Shown here one piece after another: positions 18,840 to 27,453 of a stretch of DNA of 64,000 nucleotides; position 1 is the first letter of the stretch; each line of letters opens with the position of its first letter. The notes under the pieces were generated by a model. The model was not told the DNA's origin. It did not search any database and saw only the letters and a program-made list of their open reading frames with translations. Origin of the DNA: Hymenobacter sp. BRD67 (GTDB taxonomy: Bacteria; Bacteroidota; Bacteroidia; Cytophagales; Hymenobacteraceae). Where the stretch lies: contig NZ_CP053904.1 in NCBI RefSeq assembly GCF_013256425.1, positions 1,302,001 through 1,366,000 on the forward strand, given 5' to 3'. The translations under genes were made by a program, and so were the position numbers.

Positions 18840-19078
18840 CTATATATGAGCTAGCACAAGTCATGAGCTAGCACTCTGCTGTTTAACAAAGGACAACGCT
18901 GCACTTACAGTAATTCTCCGTGTGGATATACGTTTCGGCGTCCGCGCCATATAGAAGCGACTTATCCAAGTATCGTTCAATGCTGAAGCGCAAAGATGTC
19001 CAATTGAGAAGGCGTATAACGTGGGCGTTAATTAGGTGCGATTAGCAGTATAGTAAATATTATTTCATCTGAAGCATC
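18840..19078. other. AT-rich gap with short direct repeats
   Basis: No gene seen. ATGAGCTAGCAC occurs twice (18846-18857 and 18863-18874), 17 bp apart. The second carboxylase-tail copy lies at 19003-19041, followed by the next accessory gene. Confidence 0.5.
19003..19041 (+). repeat. Direct repeat copy 2: orphan carboxylase 3' tail
   Basis: Matches 18270-18308 at 35 of 39 positions. Read in the carboxylase frame it encodes IEKAYNVGVN and then TAG, so it is a credible alternative C-terminus of the same protein. Homology stops abruptly on its left side: the upstream bases do not match the carboxylase gene. Confidence 0.85.
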
Positions 19079-19573
19079 ATGCTTTTTAGAATAAACAAAA
19101 CATACAAGTCTTCATTGACGCTTCAGGCTATTTACGAAAGCATTGACAGTATTAGAAGTCTGGAGTCTGGATTTTGGATATTTAAAGGCAGGGCTTACGA
19201 AGTTCAGACTTCAGCCAATGAGTTTTCGCTGAGAAGACACGGTGGAGGAGGAAGATTTAGTCCTATATACCCAACAGTTAAAGGAAGAATACTAGGAGGT
19301 GAGGACGTGCGTGTTGAGTTAGATATCAAGCCAGATTACCTCACTATAGCATACTGCTCTATCTTGTGCTGTTTTTTACTTTGGGCTTTTTTCTTTTCTG
19401 GCAAGGGTAGAATTATTAGTACGGTATCCTCTGATTGGGTTAATAAAATACTTGCTTTATTGTTCTGTACTTATATTCCTTCGTTACTCTGTTACTACCA
19501 AACTATTGGCCCAACGCAAAATGCTGAGCGGCTGGTAAAGAGCAAATTATTTTTGAAAGAAATCAAAACGTAA
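19079..19573 (+). CDS. Unrecognised small membrane protein (second accessory gene)
   Basis: A 164-residue protein I cannot assign. Residues 1-100 are soluble, with a Gly-rich turn RRHGGGGRFSP near residue 55 and alternating beta-like strands (GRILGGEDVRVELDI). Two hydrophobic segments follow: IAYCSILCCFLLWAFFF and ILALLFCTYIPSLLCYY. The base composition is AT-rich, like the gene at 18312 and unlike the host genes around it. It starts 37 bp after the second carboxylase-tail copy, so both accessory genes have the same position relative to such a tail. A MITE-like element follows. Confidence 0.65.
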   Translation: MLFRINKTYKSSLTLQAIYESIDSIRSLESGFWIFKGRAYEVQTSANEFSLRRHGGGGRFSPIYPTVKGRILGGEDVRVELDIKPDYLTIAYCSILCCFLLWAFFFSGKGRIISTVSSDWVNKILALLFCTYIPSLLCYYQTIGPTQNAERLVKSKLFLKEIKT

Positions 19574-19597
19574 TAAATAGCCTTGTTTAATCCCCAT

Positions 19598-19786
19598 TAA
19601 CTGGCGCGAGTTTAGGCGAAGCCGTAACTCGTGCCGACTATTAAGTGGAGGTTGCACCTCCACTGCCGCGCTAGCGGCAAAGCGGGACCGTGCCGCTGGG
19701 GCCGTTCGGCTAGCTCGTTCTGTGGGAGGCACAGCCTCCCCCGAAAGCAAGGCACGAGTTACGCTGCGCTAAACTCGCGCCAGTAA
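19598..19786. mobile_element. MITE-like palindromic element, no coding capacity
   Basis: About 189 bp bounded by near-perfect terminal inverted repeats of about 35 bp (19600-19635 and 19751-19784, outer core ACTGGCGCGAGTTTAG). Inside are further hairpins: AGTGGAGGT/ACCTCCACT (19644-19664), GCCGC/GCGGC (about 19665-19678) and GGGAGGC/GCCTCCC (19724-19740). There is no gene inside. This architecture fits a non-autonomous miniature element or a REP-like bundle of palindromes. No clear target-site duplication could be assigned. Confidence 0.6.
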
Positions 19787-19811
19787 TAGCCAGTACTACC
19801 CCAAATTACCG

Positions 19812-19864
19812 TATAGGCTGTGCTTCCACTGCCGCGCCAGCGGCAAGTCCGTACCGCGCCTATA
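19812..19864. repeat. Short palindromic repeat related to the MITE-like element
   Basis: Bounded by TATAGGC and GCCTATA. It contains TCCACTGCCGCGC and AGCGGCAA, shared with 19659-19680 inside the larger element with one change. It looks like a second, shorter member of the same repeat family. Confidence 0.5.
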
Positions 19865-19924
19865 AGCAATAAAGAACCTACGCGGCACTAGGCTTTTTAT
19901 CAGCAAAAAAAGCAAGTCTATCCG

Positions 19925-19932
19925 TAAGTTTG
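19925..19932 (+). promoter_or_regulatory. Candidate -7 element for the J-domain gene
   Basis: TAAGTTTG matches TAnnTTTG and lies 33 bp before the ATG at 19965. No matching TTG upstream at the usual distance. Confidence 0.33.
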
Positions 19933-19964
19933 CTTGCGCTGAAGCTGTCTTACTCTTCTGCCTT

Positions 19965-21119
19965 ATGGCTAAAAAACCTGCTGCTCCCAAGCCCCAACTC
20001 GTACACATTCCAACGACCAGCGCCGATAACCCGGCGCTTTCCAAGGCGCAGAAGGAGTTCAACCGCCTCACCAAGCGCATTTCCAAGCTGGAAAAAGACG
20101 TGGCCGAGTTTCGGGAAGCGGCGACCCGGCTGCGCCAGCGCGTGCAGAACGAGTACCGACCCCTGCAGGCCCGACACAACGAGGTGCGGGCCGACCTGGT
20201 GCGTATGCTCGACCGCGCCCACGACACGTATAAGCTGACCAAAGGCGAGCGGACGAAAATCGTGTCGCTGCTGCTCGATGGCTGCTACGACCTGCTGCAA
20301 AAGGGCCATCCCGACCTGCAACCCATCTTCGATAAGTACGAGGAGCCCGAAACGCCCGAAGAAGCTGCTGCGGCCGATGCCCAAACGGCCGAGATGATGA
20401 AGCAGCTGTTCAGCCGGCAGTTTGGCATCGAGTTCGACGCTGATGCCGATGTGAGCACGCCCGAAAAGTTTCAGGCTTACCTGCACCAGAAAATGGCCAC
20501 TGAGCAGGCCGCCTACGAGCAGCAAGAAGCCGAGCGCGCCGAGCGGCGGGCCAGCCGGAAGAAAAGCCCCAGGCAGCAGGCGGCCGAAGAGAAAAAACAG
20601 GCCGAGGAGCAAAATATTACCCAGGCCGTACGTACGCTCTACCGCGACCTGGTGAAGGCTTTGCACCCCGACCTCGAACCCGATGAGACCGAAAAAGCCC
20701 GCAAAACCGAGCTGATGAAGCAGGTGACGACCGCCTACGAAGCCAACGAGCTGCTGACGCTGCTTCGGCTCCAGCTCGAATTGCAGCGCATCGACCAGAC
20801 CCACCTCGAAAACCTGGCCGAAGACCAGCTGCGCTACTACAATAAGCTGCTGAAAGAGCAGGCCCGCGAGCTGGACGAAGCCATGTTCCGGGAGCAGGAA
20901 ATCCTGTCGGGCTTCACTGGGAAACCTTATTATTATACGCCCACGCCCGCCGCGATGGACTATGACTATGCCCGGCAAAAAGCGCAGCTGGAACAGAAAA
21001 TCAGGCAGCTGGCGGCCGAGGTGCTGGCCTTTGAGCACGACCCGGCCGCATTAAAAGCTTTTTTAAAGACCTACAAAGTCCCGAAAGCCGGGCCGGGGCC
21101 GGTATTCCTGGAGTTTTAA
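19965..21119 (+). CDS. Coiled-coil protein with an internal J-like domain
   Basis: A 384-residue cytoplasmic protein. Residues of about 20-100 form a long coiled coil, and another charged helical stretch (about 165-215) is rich in Glu, Lys and Arg. At about 222-260 the segment LYRDLVKALHPDLEPDE carries the HPD tripeptide that J-domains use to stimulate Hsp70 ATPase, followed by a helix ending TTAYEAN. A last coiled coil runs to the C-terminus. Classical J-domains sit at the N-terminus; here it is central. The protein is probably an Hsp70 co-chaperone or a J-fold scaffold. No dnaK is nearby. Confidence 0.75.
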   Translation: MAKKPAAPKPQLVHIPTTSADNPALSKAQKEFNRLTKRISKLEKDVAEFREAATRLRQRVQNEYRPLQARHNEVRADLVRMLDRAHDTYKLTKGERTKIVSLLLDGCYDLLQKGHPDLQPIFDKYEEPETPEEAAAADAQTAEMMKQLFSRQFGIEFDADADVSTPEKFQAYLHQKMATEQAAYEQQEAERAERRASRKKSPRQQAAEEKKQAEEQNITQAVRTLYRDLVKALHPDLEPDETEKARKTELMKQVTTAYEANELLTLLRLQLELQRIDQTHLENLAEDQLRYYNKLLKEQARELDEAMFREQEILSGFTGKPYYYTPTPAAMDYDYARQKAQLEQKIRQLAAEVLAFEHDPAALKAFLKTYKVPKAGPGPVFLEF

Positions 21120-21190
21120 GCTGCCAGCGCAGTTTGCCGGGTTGGGTAAGCTAGTAAAAGCAGTTAAAGCGTTTTCGGAATCAGGGTAAG

Positions 21191-21235
21191 GCTGGTCAAG
21201 TAGCGCGGACTTTTAGTCCGCGCTACTTGACCAGC
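21191..21235. terminator. Perfect 20-bp hairpin after the J-domain gene
   Basis: Left arm 21191-21210 and right arm 21216-21235 are perfectly complementary (core AGTAGCGCGGAC), with a TTTTA loop. It lies 71 bp after the J-domain stop. There is no T-tract after it, so it may be a dispersed intergenic palindrome that also stops transcription. Confidence 0.6.
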
Positions 21236-21314
21236 GACTCCGAAACCGCGCTAATCTTGCATTGGCGTACCCAAAACACTTCAAGATTTACTGCTTGTTT
21301 ATCAAACTGTTGTA

Positions 21315-21361
21315 AAGAAAGAACGTCATGCTGAGCTTGTCGAAGCATGACGTTCTTTCTT
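21315..21361. terminator. Perfect 18-bp hairpin, GTCATGCT family
   Basis: Arms 21315-21332 and 21344-21361 pair perfectly (core GAACGTCATGCT), ending in a T-rich tail on one strand and mirrored A on the other, so it can terminate in both directions. It lies between two convergent genes. The same core recurs in the hairpin at 61372. Confidence 0.65.
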
Positions 21362-21413
21362 CGTTATTAAAAATTCACTATTAATGAATAGTGGATATAA
21401 TAAGCGCAAGCCA

Positions 21414-22150
21414 CTACAAGTGGTCGAGCCGGCCGCCATCTACCCGCACCTCGGCGCCTTCGACAAAGGCGGCATCGTCGGAGGCCAGGTAGGCGACGGC
21501 GGCGGCGATGTCTTCGGGCTTGCCTACGTCGGTGGGGTTGATTTTCTCGACGCCCGATTTTACGTTGGGATTATTCCAGAGCATGGGCGTGTCGATGGCG
21601 CCCGGCAGCACCACGTTGGTGCGGATGCCTTTGGGCTTGCCCTCAATCACCGACGAGCGGGTAAGCGAGAGCACGGCAGCTTTGGCCGCCGCGTAGGGCG
21701 CCACCAGCGCCTCGGTGGCGATGGCATGGATACTCGCCACATTCACAATATTTCCGCCCGGCTTCATATTCAGAAAAGCCTGCTTGGTGAAGTAAAATGC
21801 CCCAGCAAATCGACGCTCAGCACCCGCAGCCAGTCGTCGCCGGTGAGCTCATCAAGGGCTTTAAACTGCATAAGGCCGGCGTTATTTACCACCACATCGA
21901 GGCGGCCAAACTTGGCCAGTGTGGCCTGCACCGTAGCAATTACCTGGTCTTCCTGGGCCACATTGCACATGCAGGTCAGCACATCGGGCGCGCCCGCAGT
22001 TTTTACTTCAGGCGCGGCGCTGTTTAGATTATCCTGGTTGATGTCGGCCAGCACAATACGGGCTCCTTCCGAGCCCATTCGCTTGGCAATGGCCAGGCCG
22101 ATGCCGCTGGCCCCGCCCGTGATGATGACTACTTTATCCTGAAAACGCAT
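21414..22150 (-). CDS. Short-chain dehydrogenase/reductase, frame broken
   Basis: Two frames join into about 245 residues, the normal classical SDR length. The N-terminal frame has the cofactor motif TGGASGIG and NNAG in VVVNNAGLMQF. The C-terminal frame has the Ser in IVNVASIH and the catalytic pair in PYAAAKAAV (Tyr-x-x-x-Lys), then ASDDAAFVEGAEVRVDGG near the end. One base is missing around 21800, in a run of four G (plus-strand C side). It is the last gene of a leftward group with a GH1 glycosidase and another SDR, so it may oxidise a sugar or polyol. Substrate unknown. Confidence 0.85.
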
Positions 22151-22242
22151 AATAGGGGAGATGTAACGCGAACCCGGAGAGTTCGAGGGTGGTACATTGA
22201 AACGGTAGTATGAGCCAGCTCGCGGAGGCCAAGCTATGTAGC

Positions 22243-23564
22243 TTAATGCAGGTCTTGCAGCGACGTATTAGCGTTGGAAGAGCCCGGCTGACTCAGCACT
22301 TGCTGGGCCGCCGCTTTCTGCTGTTTGGCCCAGGCATCGTTGCTCTCCTGCGGCATAATGATGGGCATTTGCAGGCAGGCAGTCTGGGTAGGCAGCACTT
22401 CTTTCCACTGGCTGATGAGTTTCTTATAGGCTTCGCCCACGGGCCGGATATTACGGTTTAAGTCGTAGAGCCCAAGGGGTTGTTGTTATTGCTGTTTTCC
22501 CGCAGCGCCGTATCCCAGTCTACCTGGTCGGTGAGCGAATACCAGGTAAAGCCTACGATAGGCACGCCGTCGTTGCGCACGCGCAGCACGTTGGCCCATT
22601 CTTTCCAGAGCCAGAACACGGCCTCGTCGCCGTTGGGGCCCTGCCAGAGATTGGTTTCGGTGTGCATCACCGGCAGCTGGTAGCGGTCGTGGTACTGGGT
22701 CGTAATAACGTGGTAGCCATATATTTCGCCTGATGCCACGGTGCTGCCATCGGCCCGCACGCGGTGCTCATTGGTCCGGTAATAATCGTTGCCCATAATG
22801 CACTGGTGCTTGAGATTATTATCCAGAAAGAAGTGGTACTCGTCGCGCGTCATGCCGTTATCGAGCAGATACTCATACATATCGGAATCAACGCGCCGCC
22901 CGTAGTTCAGGTCCAGCGACAGAAAGCGCTTGGCATTCAGAATTTCTGCCGGCTTAATGGATTGCGGGTTAGAAGCATGAAAATACTCCGATGATTCGCT
23001 TTGAATAAACAGCGCATCGGGCCGCACCGCCAGAATGGCGTGCATGGCCAGTACATTGGCTTTGACGATGTTTTTGAGGGCCGTTACGAATGCCTTATCG
23101 CTGCTAAGCTGCTCGTTCCACCAGCCGTATAGGGCCGAAAACTCGGCGCAGATGTACATCTCATTCACCGGCGTGTAGAGCTGTACCCACGGAAAGCGCT
23201 TGGCAAAATCGCTGGCATATTGCGCAAACAGCGCCGGAAAATCAGGATTCTGAAAGTTGCCCAGCCAGTCGGGCACCCCAAAGTGGCATAAGTCCACGAT
23301 GGGCAGGATATTGCGCCGCAGCAGGTCGTTGAAGGTCACATCGGCAAAATCCCAGTTGTATTTGCCCGGTCCCGTCCAGGTAGTATGAATGGGCGGGCCA
23401 TAGCGCAGCACTTCAATACCCAGCTCCTGCACCAGGTCAAAGTCCTTTTGCCAGAACTTGTAGTGCCCACATTTTTCCATCTCGTCCTGGCGCACCTTGC
23501 CGTTCTGAATGGTTGGGTAACTGTTTTCGATGCCGGTGGCGAAGAGAAATTGGGAAGCAGCCAT
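22243..23564 (-). CDS. Glycoside hydrolase family 1-like protein, frame broken
   Basis: About 440 residues after frame repair. The N-terminus FLFATGIENSYPTIQNG and the TIM-barrel strand patterns fit the family 1 glycosylhydrolase group. YTPVNEMYI supplies the acid/base Glu of the NE motif, and MHTETNLWQG carries the likely nucleophile Glu. The frame changes near 22473 (three G where four are needed); repair reads NPLGLYDLNRN and continues to the stop at 22243. There is no signal peptide, so it acts in the cytoplasm, probably on a short imported glycoside. It lies 127 bp downstream of the SDR at 23692 and 92 bp upstream of the SDR at 21414. Confidence 0.82.
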
Positions 23565-23691
23565 ACAAAAAAAAGTGGGAAATAAAGTGGCCTGACGACC
23601 GCTAAAAAACTACCAGAAACCCATACGCGAAACCTCGACCAGAGGGCGAATGCAGGGAGCTTTTTATTTGCTTGTGAAGCCTTTGTGAAGT

Positions 23692-24545
23692 CTAAGCCGT
23701 GAACAGAGCGCTGTCGCCGGCATCTACGTCGAAGCTGGCGCCGCTGATGTGACGGGCTTCGTCGGAGGCCAGAAATACCGCCATCGGGGCCAGGTCTTCG
23801 GGGGCGAGCCAGGGCAGGCGCATGGCGGTGCGCTGGCCCCGCACTTTGGCTACCTCCTCAGTAGTAAGGTGTTCGGGCGGGTCGGAGCGGTAGTCCTGAT
23901 ACGCCTCGCGCAGGCGGGTGTCGTTCATGGTCATGGCCGTGGCAATGAGGCCGGGCACCAGGGCGTTTACCGTGATATGGTGCTGGCCCAGGTCGATGGC
24001 GGCCGATTTCATAAACCCGATAATGCCCCATTTAGAAGCCGCGTAGCTGCTGCCGTGGCGGAAGCCTTTCTTGCCCTGGCCCGAAGCCGTAACGATAATG
24101 CTGCCCTGGTTGCGCTCGGCCATGAGCGGGGCAAAAGCGCGCACGGTATTGGCCGTGCCGGTCAGGTTGGTGTCGATGACATCGTGCCAGTGGTCGTCGG
24201 TCATGGCCAGCAGCGGCCTAAACACCTGGATGCCCGCATTGGCAACCAGAATATCAATTTTTCCGAATATTTCCTGAGCTTGCCGGGCGGCTGCCCGCAG
24301 CGCCTCAACGTTGCGGATATCGAGTGTAACCGGAACGAACCGACCACCTTCGGCCTCTACCAGGCGCTGGGTTTCGGCCAGGTCGGCGGGCGTGGCGGCC
24401 GGGTAATCCGTGGTGTGGCTGACTTCGGCGGCCAGGTCGATGCCCATAATGGCGGCCCCTCGCGGGCATAAGCCACGGCAATGGCACGGCCGATGCCACG
24501 TGCGGCGCCGGTGATAACGGCGGTTTTTCCTTCTAAACGATTCAT
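23692..24545 (-). CDS. SDR oxidoreductase resembling mycofactocin-coupled SDRs, frame broken
   Basis: About 283 residues. The true start is the ATG at 24545 (MNRLEGKTAVITGAARGIG, Rossmann TGxxxGIG). A missing G near 24452 shifts the frame at AREGAAIMGID. After the second strand comes an insert, YPAATPADLAETQRLVEAEG, of the type found in mycofactocin-associated SDRs, where the NAD is thought to be held tightly. VANAG and SSYAASKWG (catalytic Tyr and Lys) follow. It probably leads a leftward group with the GH1 protein and the second SDR and is divergent from poxB by 107 bp. No mycofactocin genes are in the window. Confidence 0.82.
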
Positions 24546-24652
24546 AGCATTTCAAATGAAGTAGGAAGAATTGCCTATACGGTCGGAACGCAAAGACGCT
24601 CACGTCCGTAAGCCTGAAAGCCGCTTTTGACCGCTCCTGCCAGGCTTATCTT

Positions 24653-26380
24653 ATGTCCCAGAAATCCATTTCCGAAATCCTTGTCGATACCCTGCAAGCT
24701 GCTGGAGTCAAGCGCGTGTTTGGCCTGGTGGGCGATTCGCTCAATGGCATCACCGATGCTATCCGGACCCGCGAGGGCATCGAGTTTGTGCAGGTGCGGC
24801 ACGAGGAAGCCGGGGCGTTTGCGGCCGGGGCCGAAGCGTTTCTGACGGGCGGGCTGGCCGTGTGCGCCGGCTCGTGCGGGCCGGGCAACACGCATCTGCT
24901 CAATGGCTTATTTGATTGCCATCGCTCGCGCGTGCCGGTGCTGGCCATCGCCGCCCAGATTCCGAGCGCCGAAATCGGCAGTGGCTATTTTCAGGAAACG
25001 CATCCCGAGCGCATTTTTCGGGAGTGCAGCCATTACTGCGAAGTGATTGCCGGGCCCGACCAGGCGGTGCGCGTTATTGAGTCGGCCATTCAGGCAGCGC
25101 TGGGGCTGGGTGGGGTAGGCGTGGTAGTTATTCCGGGCGACGTAGCCCACCTCAAGGCCGAAGCGCCCGCGCCGCGCCTGCCCAGCCTGGGCCACGAAAG
25201 CGCCCTGCGCCCCGCCGAAACCCAGCTGGCCAGGGCTGCGCTGCTGCTCAACGACTGCGGGAAAGTCACGATTCTGGCCGGCATCGGCTGCGCGGGCTCG
25301 CACGCCGAGCTGTTGCAGATAGCCGGGGCACTGCAGGCGCCCGTGGTACACGCCCTGCGCGGCAAGGAATGCGTCGAGCCCAATAATCCGTTTGACGTGG
25401 GCCTGACCGGCTTGCTGGGCATGCCCGCCGGCTACCACGCCCTGATGGAGGCCGATGGTATCCTGATGCTGGGCACCGATTTTCCCTACCGCCAGTTCTT
25501 CCCCGACGATGCCCGCGTGGTGCAGGTCGATACCCGGCCGCTGCACCTGGGCCGCCGCACCCGCGTAGAGGTGGGCCTGCACGGCTCGGTGGGCGAGACG
25601 GTGCGCCAGCTGCTGCCGCTGCTGCGAGCCCGCAGCAGTGATGCGCATCTGAAAGAGGCCCGGCAGCGCCATCAGCAGGATGAGCAGCACCTGGCCGAGC
25701 TGGCCACCGGCGAGGCCGGCGATACCAGCCTGCACCCGCAATACGTAGCCCGCCTGCTCGACGAGCTGGCTACCGATGATGCCATTTTTACCTGCGATGT
25801 GGGTACGCCCACTATCTGGGCTGCCCGGTACCTGCACATGAATGGCCGCCGCCGCCTGGTAGGCTCCTTCGTGCACGGCAGCATGGCCGGGGCCTTGTCG
25901 CAGGCAATTGGAGCGGCGCTGGCTTTTCCGGGCCGGCAGGTAGTGGCGTTGTGCGGCGACGGCGGCTTCACCATGCTGCTGAGCGAGCTGATGACCCTGC
26001 GGCAACTAAAGGTTCCGGTTAAGGTTATCATCTTCAATAACAGCGCCTATGGCTTTGTGGAGCTGGAAATGAAAGCGGCCGGTACTCTCGAGTACGGCAC
26101 CAGTATGGACAACCCCGATTTCGGCCGCCTGGCCGAAGCGGCCGGCATCAAAGGCTTGCGCGTGAGCGACCCGGCCCAGCTGGAAAGTGCCCTGCGCGAG
26201 GCCCTGGCCCACGACGGCCCCGTAATAATAGATGCCGTGGTGAAGCGCCAGGAGCTGAGCATGCCGCCCAGCATCGACGCCGCGCAAGCCGAGGGCTTTG
26301 GCCTGTACGCCCTCAAAGCGCTGATGAACGGCCGCGGCAGCGAGCTGCTCGAAATGGCTAAAACCAACCTCGGGCGCTAA
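24653..26380 (+). CDS. poxB: Pyruvate:quinone oxidoreductase (pyruvate oxidase) PoxB
   Basis: A 575-residue ThDP/FAD enzyme, close to the 572 residues of E. coli PoxB. The N-terminal domain matches it strongly: VGDSLNGITDAI, RHEEAGAFAAGAEA, AVCAGSCGPGNTHL and SGYFQETHPERIFRECSHYCE. The glutamate that activates thiamine is in RHEEAGA. The ThDP/Mg motif GDGGFTMLLSEL lies at about residue 437. PoxB decarboxylates pyruvate to acetate and passes electrons to membrane quinone. The last helix, ALMNGRGSELLEMAKTN, could be the lipid-binding tail. Divergent from the SDR at 23692. Confidence 0.93.
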   Translation: MSQKSISEILVDTLQAAGVKRVFGLVGDSLNGITDAIRTREGIEFVQVRHEEAGAFAAGAEAFLTGGLAVCAGSCGPGNTHLLNGLFDCHRSRVPVLAIAAQIPSAEIGSGYFQETHPERIFRECSHYCEVIAGPDQAVRVIESAIQAALGLGGVGVVVIPGDVAHLKAEAPAPRLPSLGHESALRPAETQLARAALLLNDCGKVTILAGIGCAGSHAELLQIAGALQAPVVHALRGKECVEPNNPFDVGLTGLLGMPAGYHALMEADGILMLGTDFPYRQFFPDDARVVQVDTRPLHLGRRTRVEVGLHGSVGETVRQLLPLLRARSSDAHLKEARQRHQQDEQHLAELATGEAGDTSLHPQYVARLLDELATDDAIFTCDVGTPTIWAARYLHMNGRRRLVGSFVHGSMAGALSQAIGAALAFPGRQVVALCGDGGFTMLLSELMTLRQLKVPVKVIIFNNSAYGFVELEMKAAGTLEYGTSMDNPDFGRLAEAAGIKGLRVSDPAQLESALREALAHDGPVIIDAVVKRQELSMPPSIDAAQAEGFGLYALKALMNGRGSELLEMAKTNLGR

Positions 26381-26459
26381 CGGCTTATCAACTGGCGAGT
26401 TAGGGCGATGAGAAAGTCCGGGGCTGGCGAGCTGAACAAAAAAGGTGCTTTTTGGTGTT

Positions 26460-26494
26460 AAATTCAGCCCCGCCACCCGCCAGGGGCTGAATTT
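26460..26494. promoter_or_regulatory. Perfect 12-bp hairpin abutting a start codon
   Basis: AAATTCAGCCCC (26460-26471) pairs perfectly with GGGGCTGAATTT (26483-26494). It ends 6 bp before the ATG at 26501, so in mRNA it would cover the ribosome entry site. It could also be the poxB terminator (80 bp after the stop), because three T end the right arm. Confidence 0.5.
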
Positions 26495-26500
26495 GCCTGC

Positions 26501-27381
26501 ATGACTACCAACGAAATCAAAGCCCTTATCTCGCTGCTCGACGACCCGGAAATTGCGCCTCAGATTCAGGGAGAAATCCAGAATCTGGGCGAGGCCATTA
26601 TTCCGTTCCTCGAAGAGTCGTGGGAAGAAACGCTCGACCCCCAGCAGCAGCAGCGGCTCGAAGACCTCATTCACCAGCTTCAGTTTGAGGGGGTGCAGCA
26701 GCGCCTGCGCGTGTGGCGCGACTCGGGCGGGCACGACCTGCTCGAAGGCATGTGGCTGCTCAATTCGTATCAGTATCCCGATGCTGACTTACAGGCGCTT
26801 AACCGGGCCATTGAGCAGCTGCGCTTCGAGGCCTGGACGTTATTGCGCCCCGAGATGCACCCCGCCGACCAGGTGCAGATACTCAACCACGTCATCTTTC
26901 GCAACCATAAGTTTTCGGCTAATACCCAGCACTTTCACTCGCCGGCCAACTCCATGCTGCACCGGGTGCTCGAAACCAAGCGCGGCAACCCGCTGTCGCT
27001 GGGCGTTATCTACCTGCTTGTGGCGCAACGGCTCAACCTGCCGGTTTTTGGCGTAAACCTGCCCAATTTATTCGTACTTACCTACCAGCTGTTTAAGGAT
27101 GAGCACGATAAGCCCGTTCTGCCATTCTACATCAACTGCTACAACCGGGGGTTATATTGTCAAAATCAGATATCGAGCACTACGTGGGCCAGCTCGGCAT
27201 CACCTCGCAGGAGTCGTTTTACGAGCCTTGCACTCATCTCGATATCGTGCGCCGTGGCATGCGCAACCTGCAGGTTGGCTTCGAGAAATTGCAGGAGCCG
27301 GCCAAGGCAGCCGAGGTGTCGCAGCTGCTGGCCATTTTACTTGAGCAGGACGAGCTGGGCCCCGATACCGACGAAAATTAG
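26501..27381 (+). CDS. Transglutaminase-like (SirB1/Transglut_core2) protein, frame broken
   Basis: About 293 residues after joining two frames. The first part is helical (LLDDPEIAPQIQGEI, a HEAT-like start); the middle carries the family motif ETKRGNPLSLGVIYLLVAQR and GVNLPNLFVLTY. The second frame continues as KSDIEHYVGQLG and IVRRGMRNLQVGFEKL. Five G at about 27148-27152 should be six to read NRGVILSKSD. Proteins of this group lack a clear Cys-His-Asp triad and their role is unsettled. The gene follows a hairpin placed directly before its start. Confidence 0.82.
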
Positions 27382-27453
27382 CACTAAAGCCCTGCGGCAC
27401 CGTAGCTTTAGGTGAGCAGCTCAACCTTTTTGGCTGCGTAATCCGGTAATTGA

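Noticed and set aside
19079..19573. Insertion sequence carrying the accessory genes
   Set aside because: No transposase is present, and the flanking repeats are direct copies of a gene end, not inverted IS ends.
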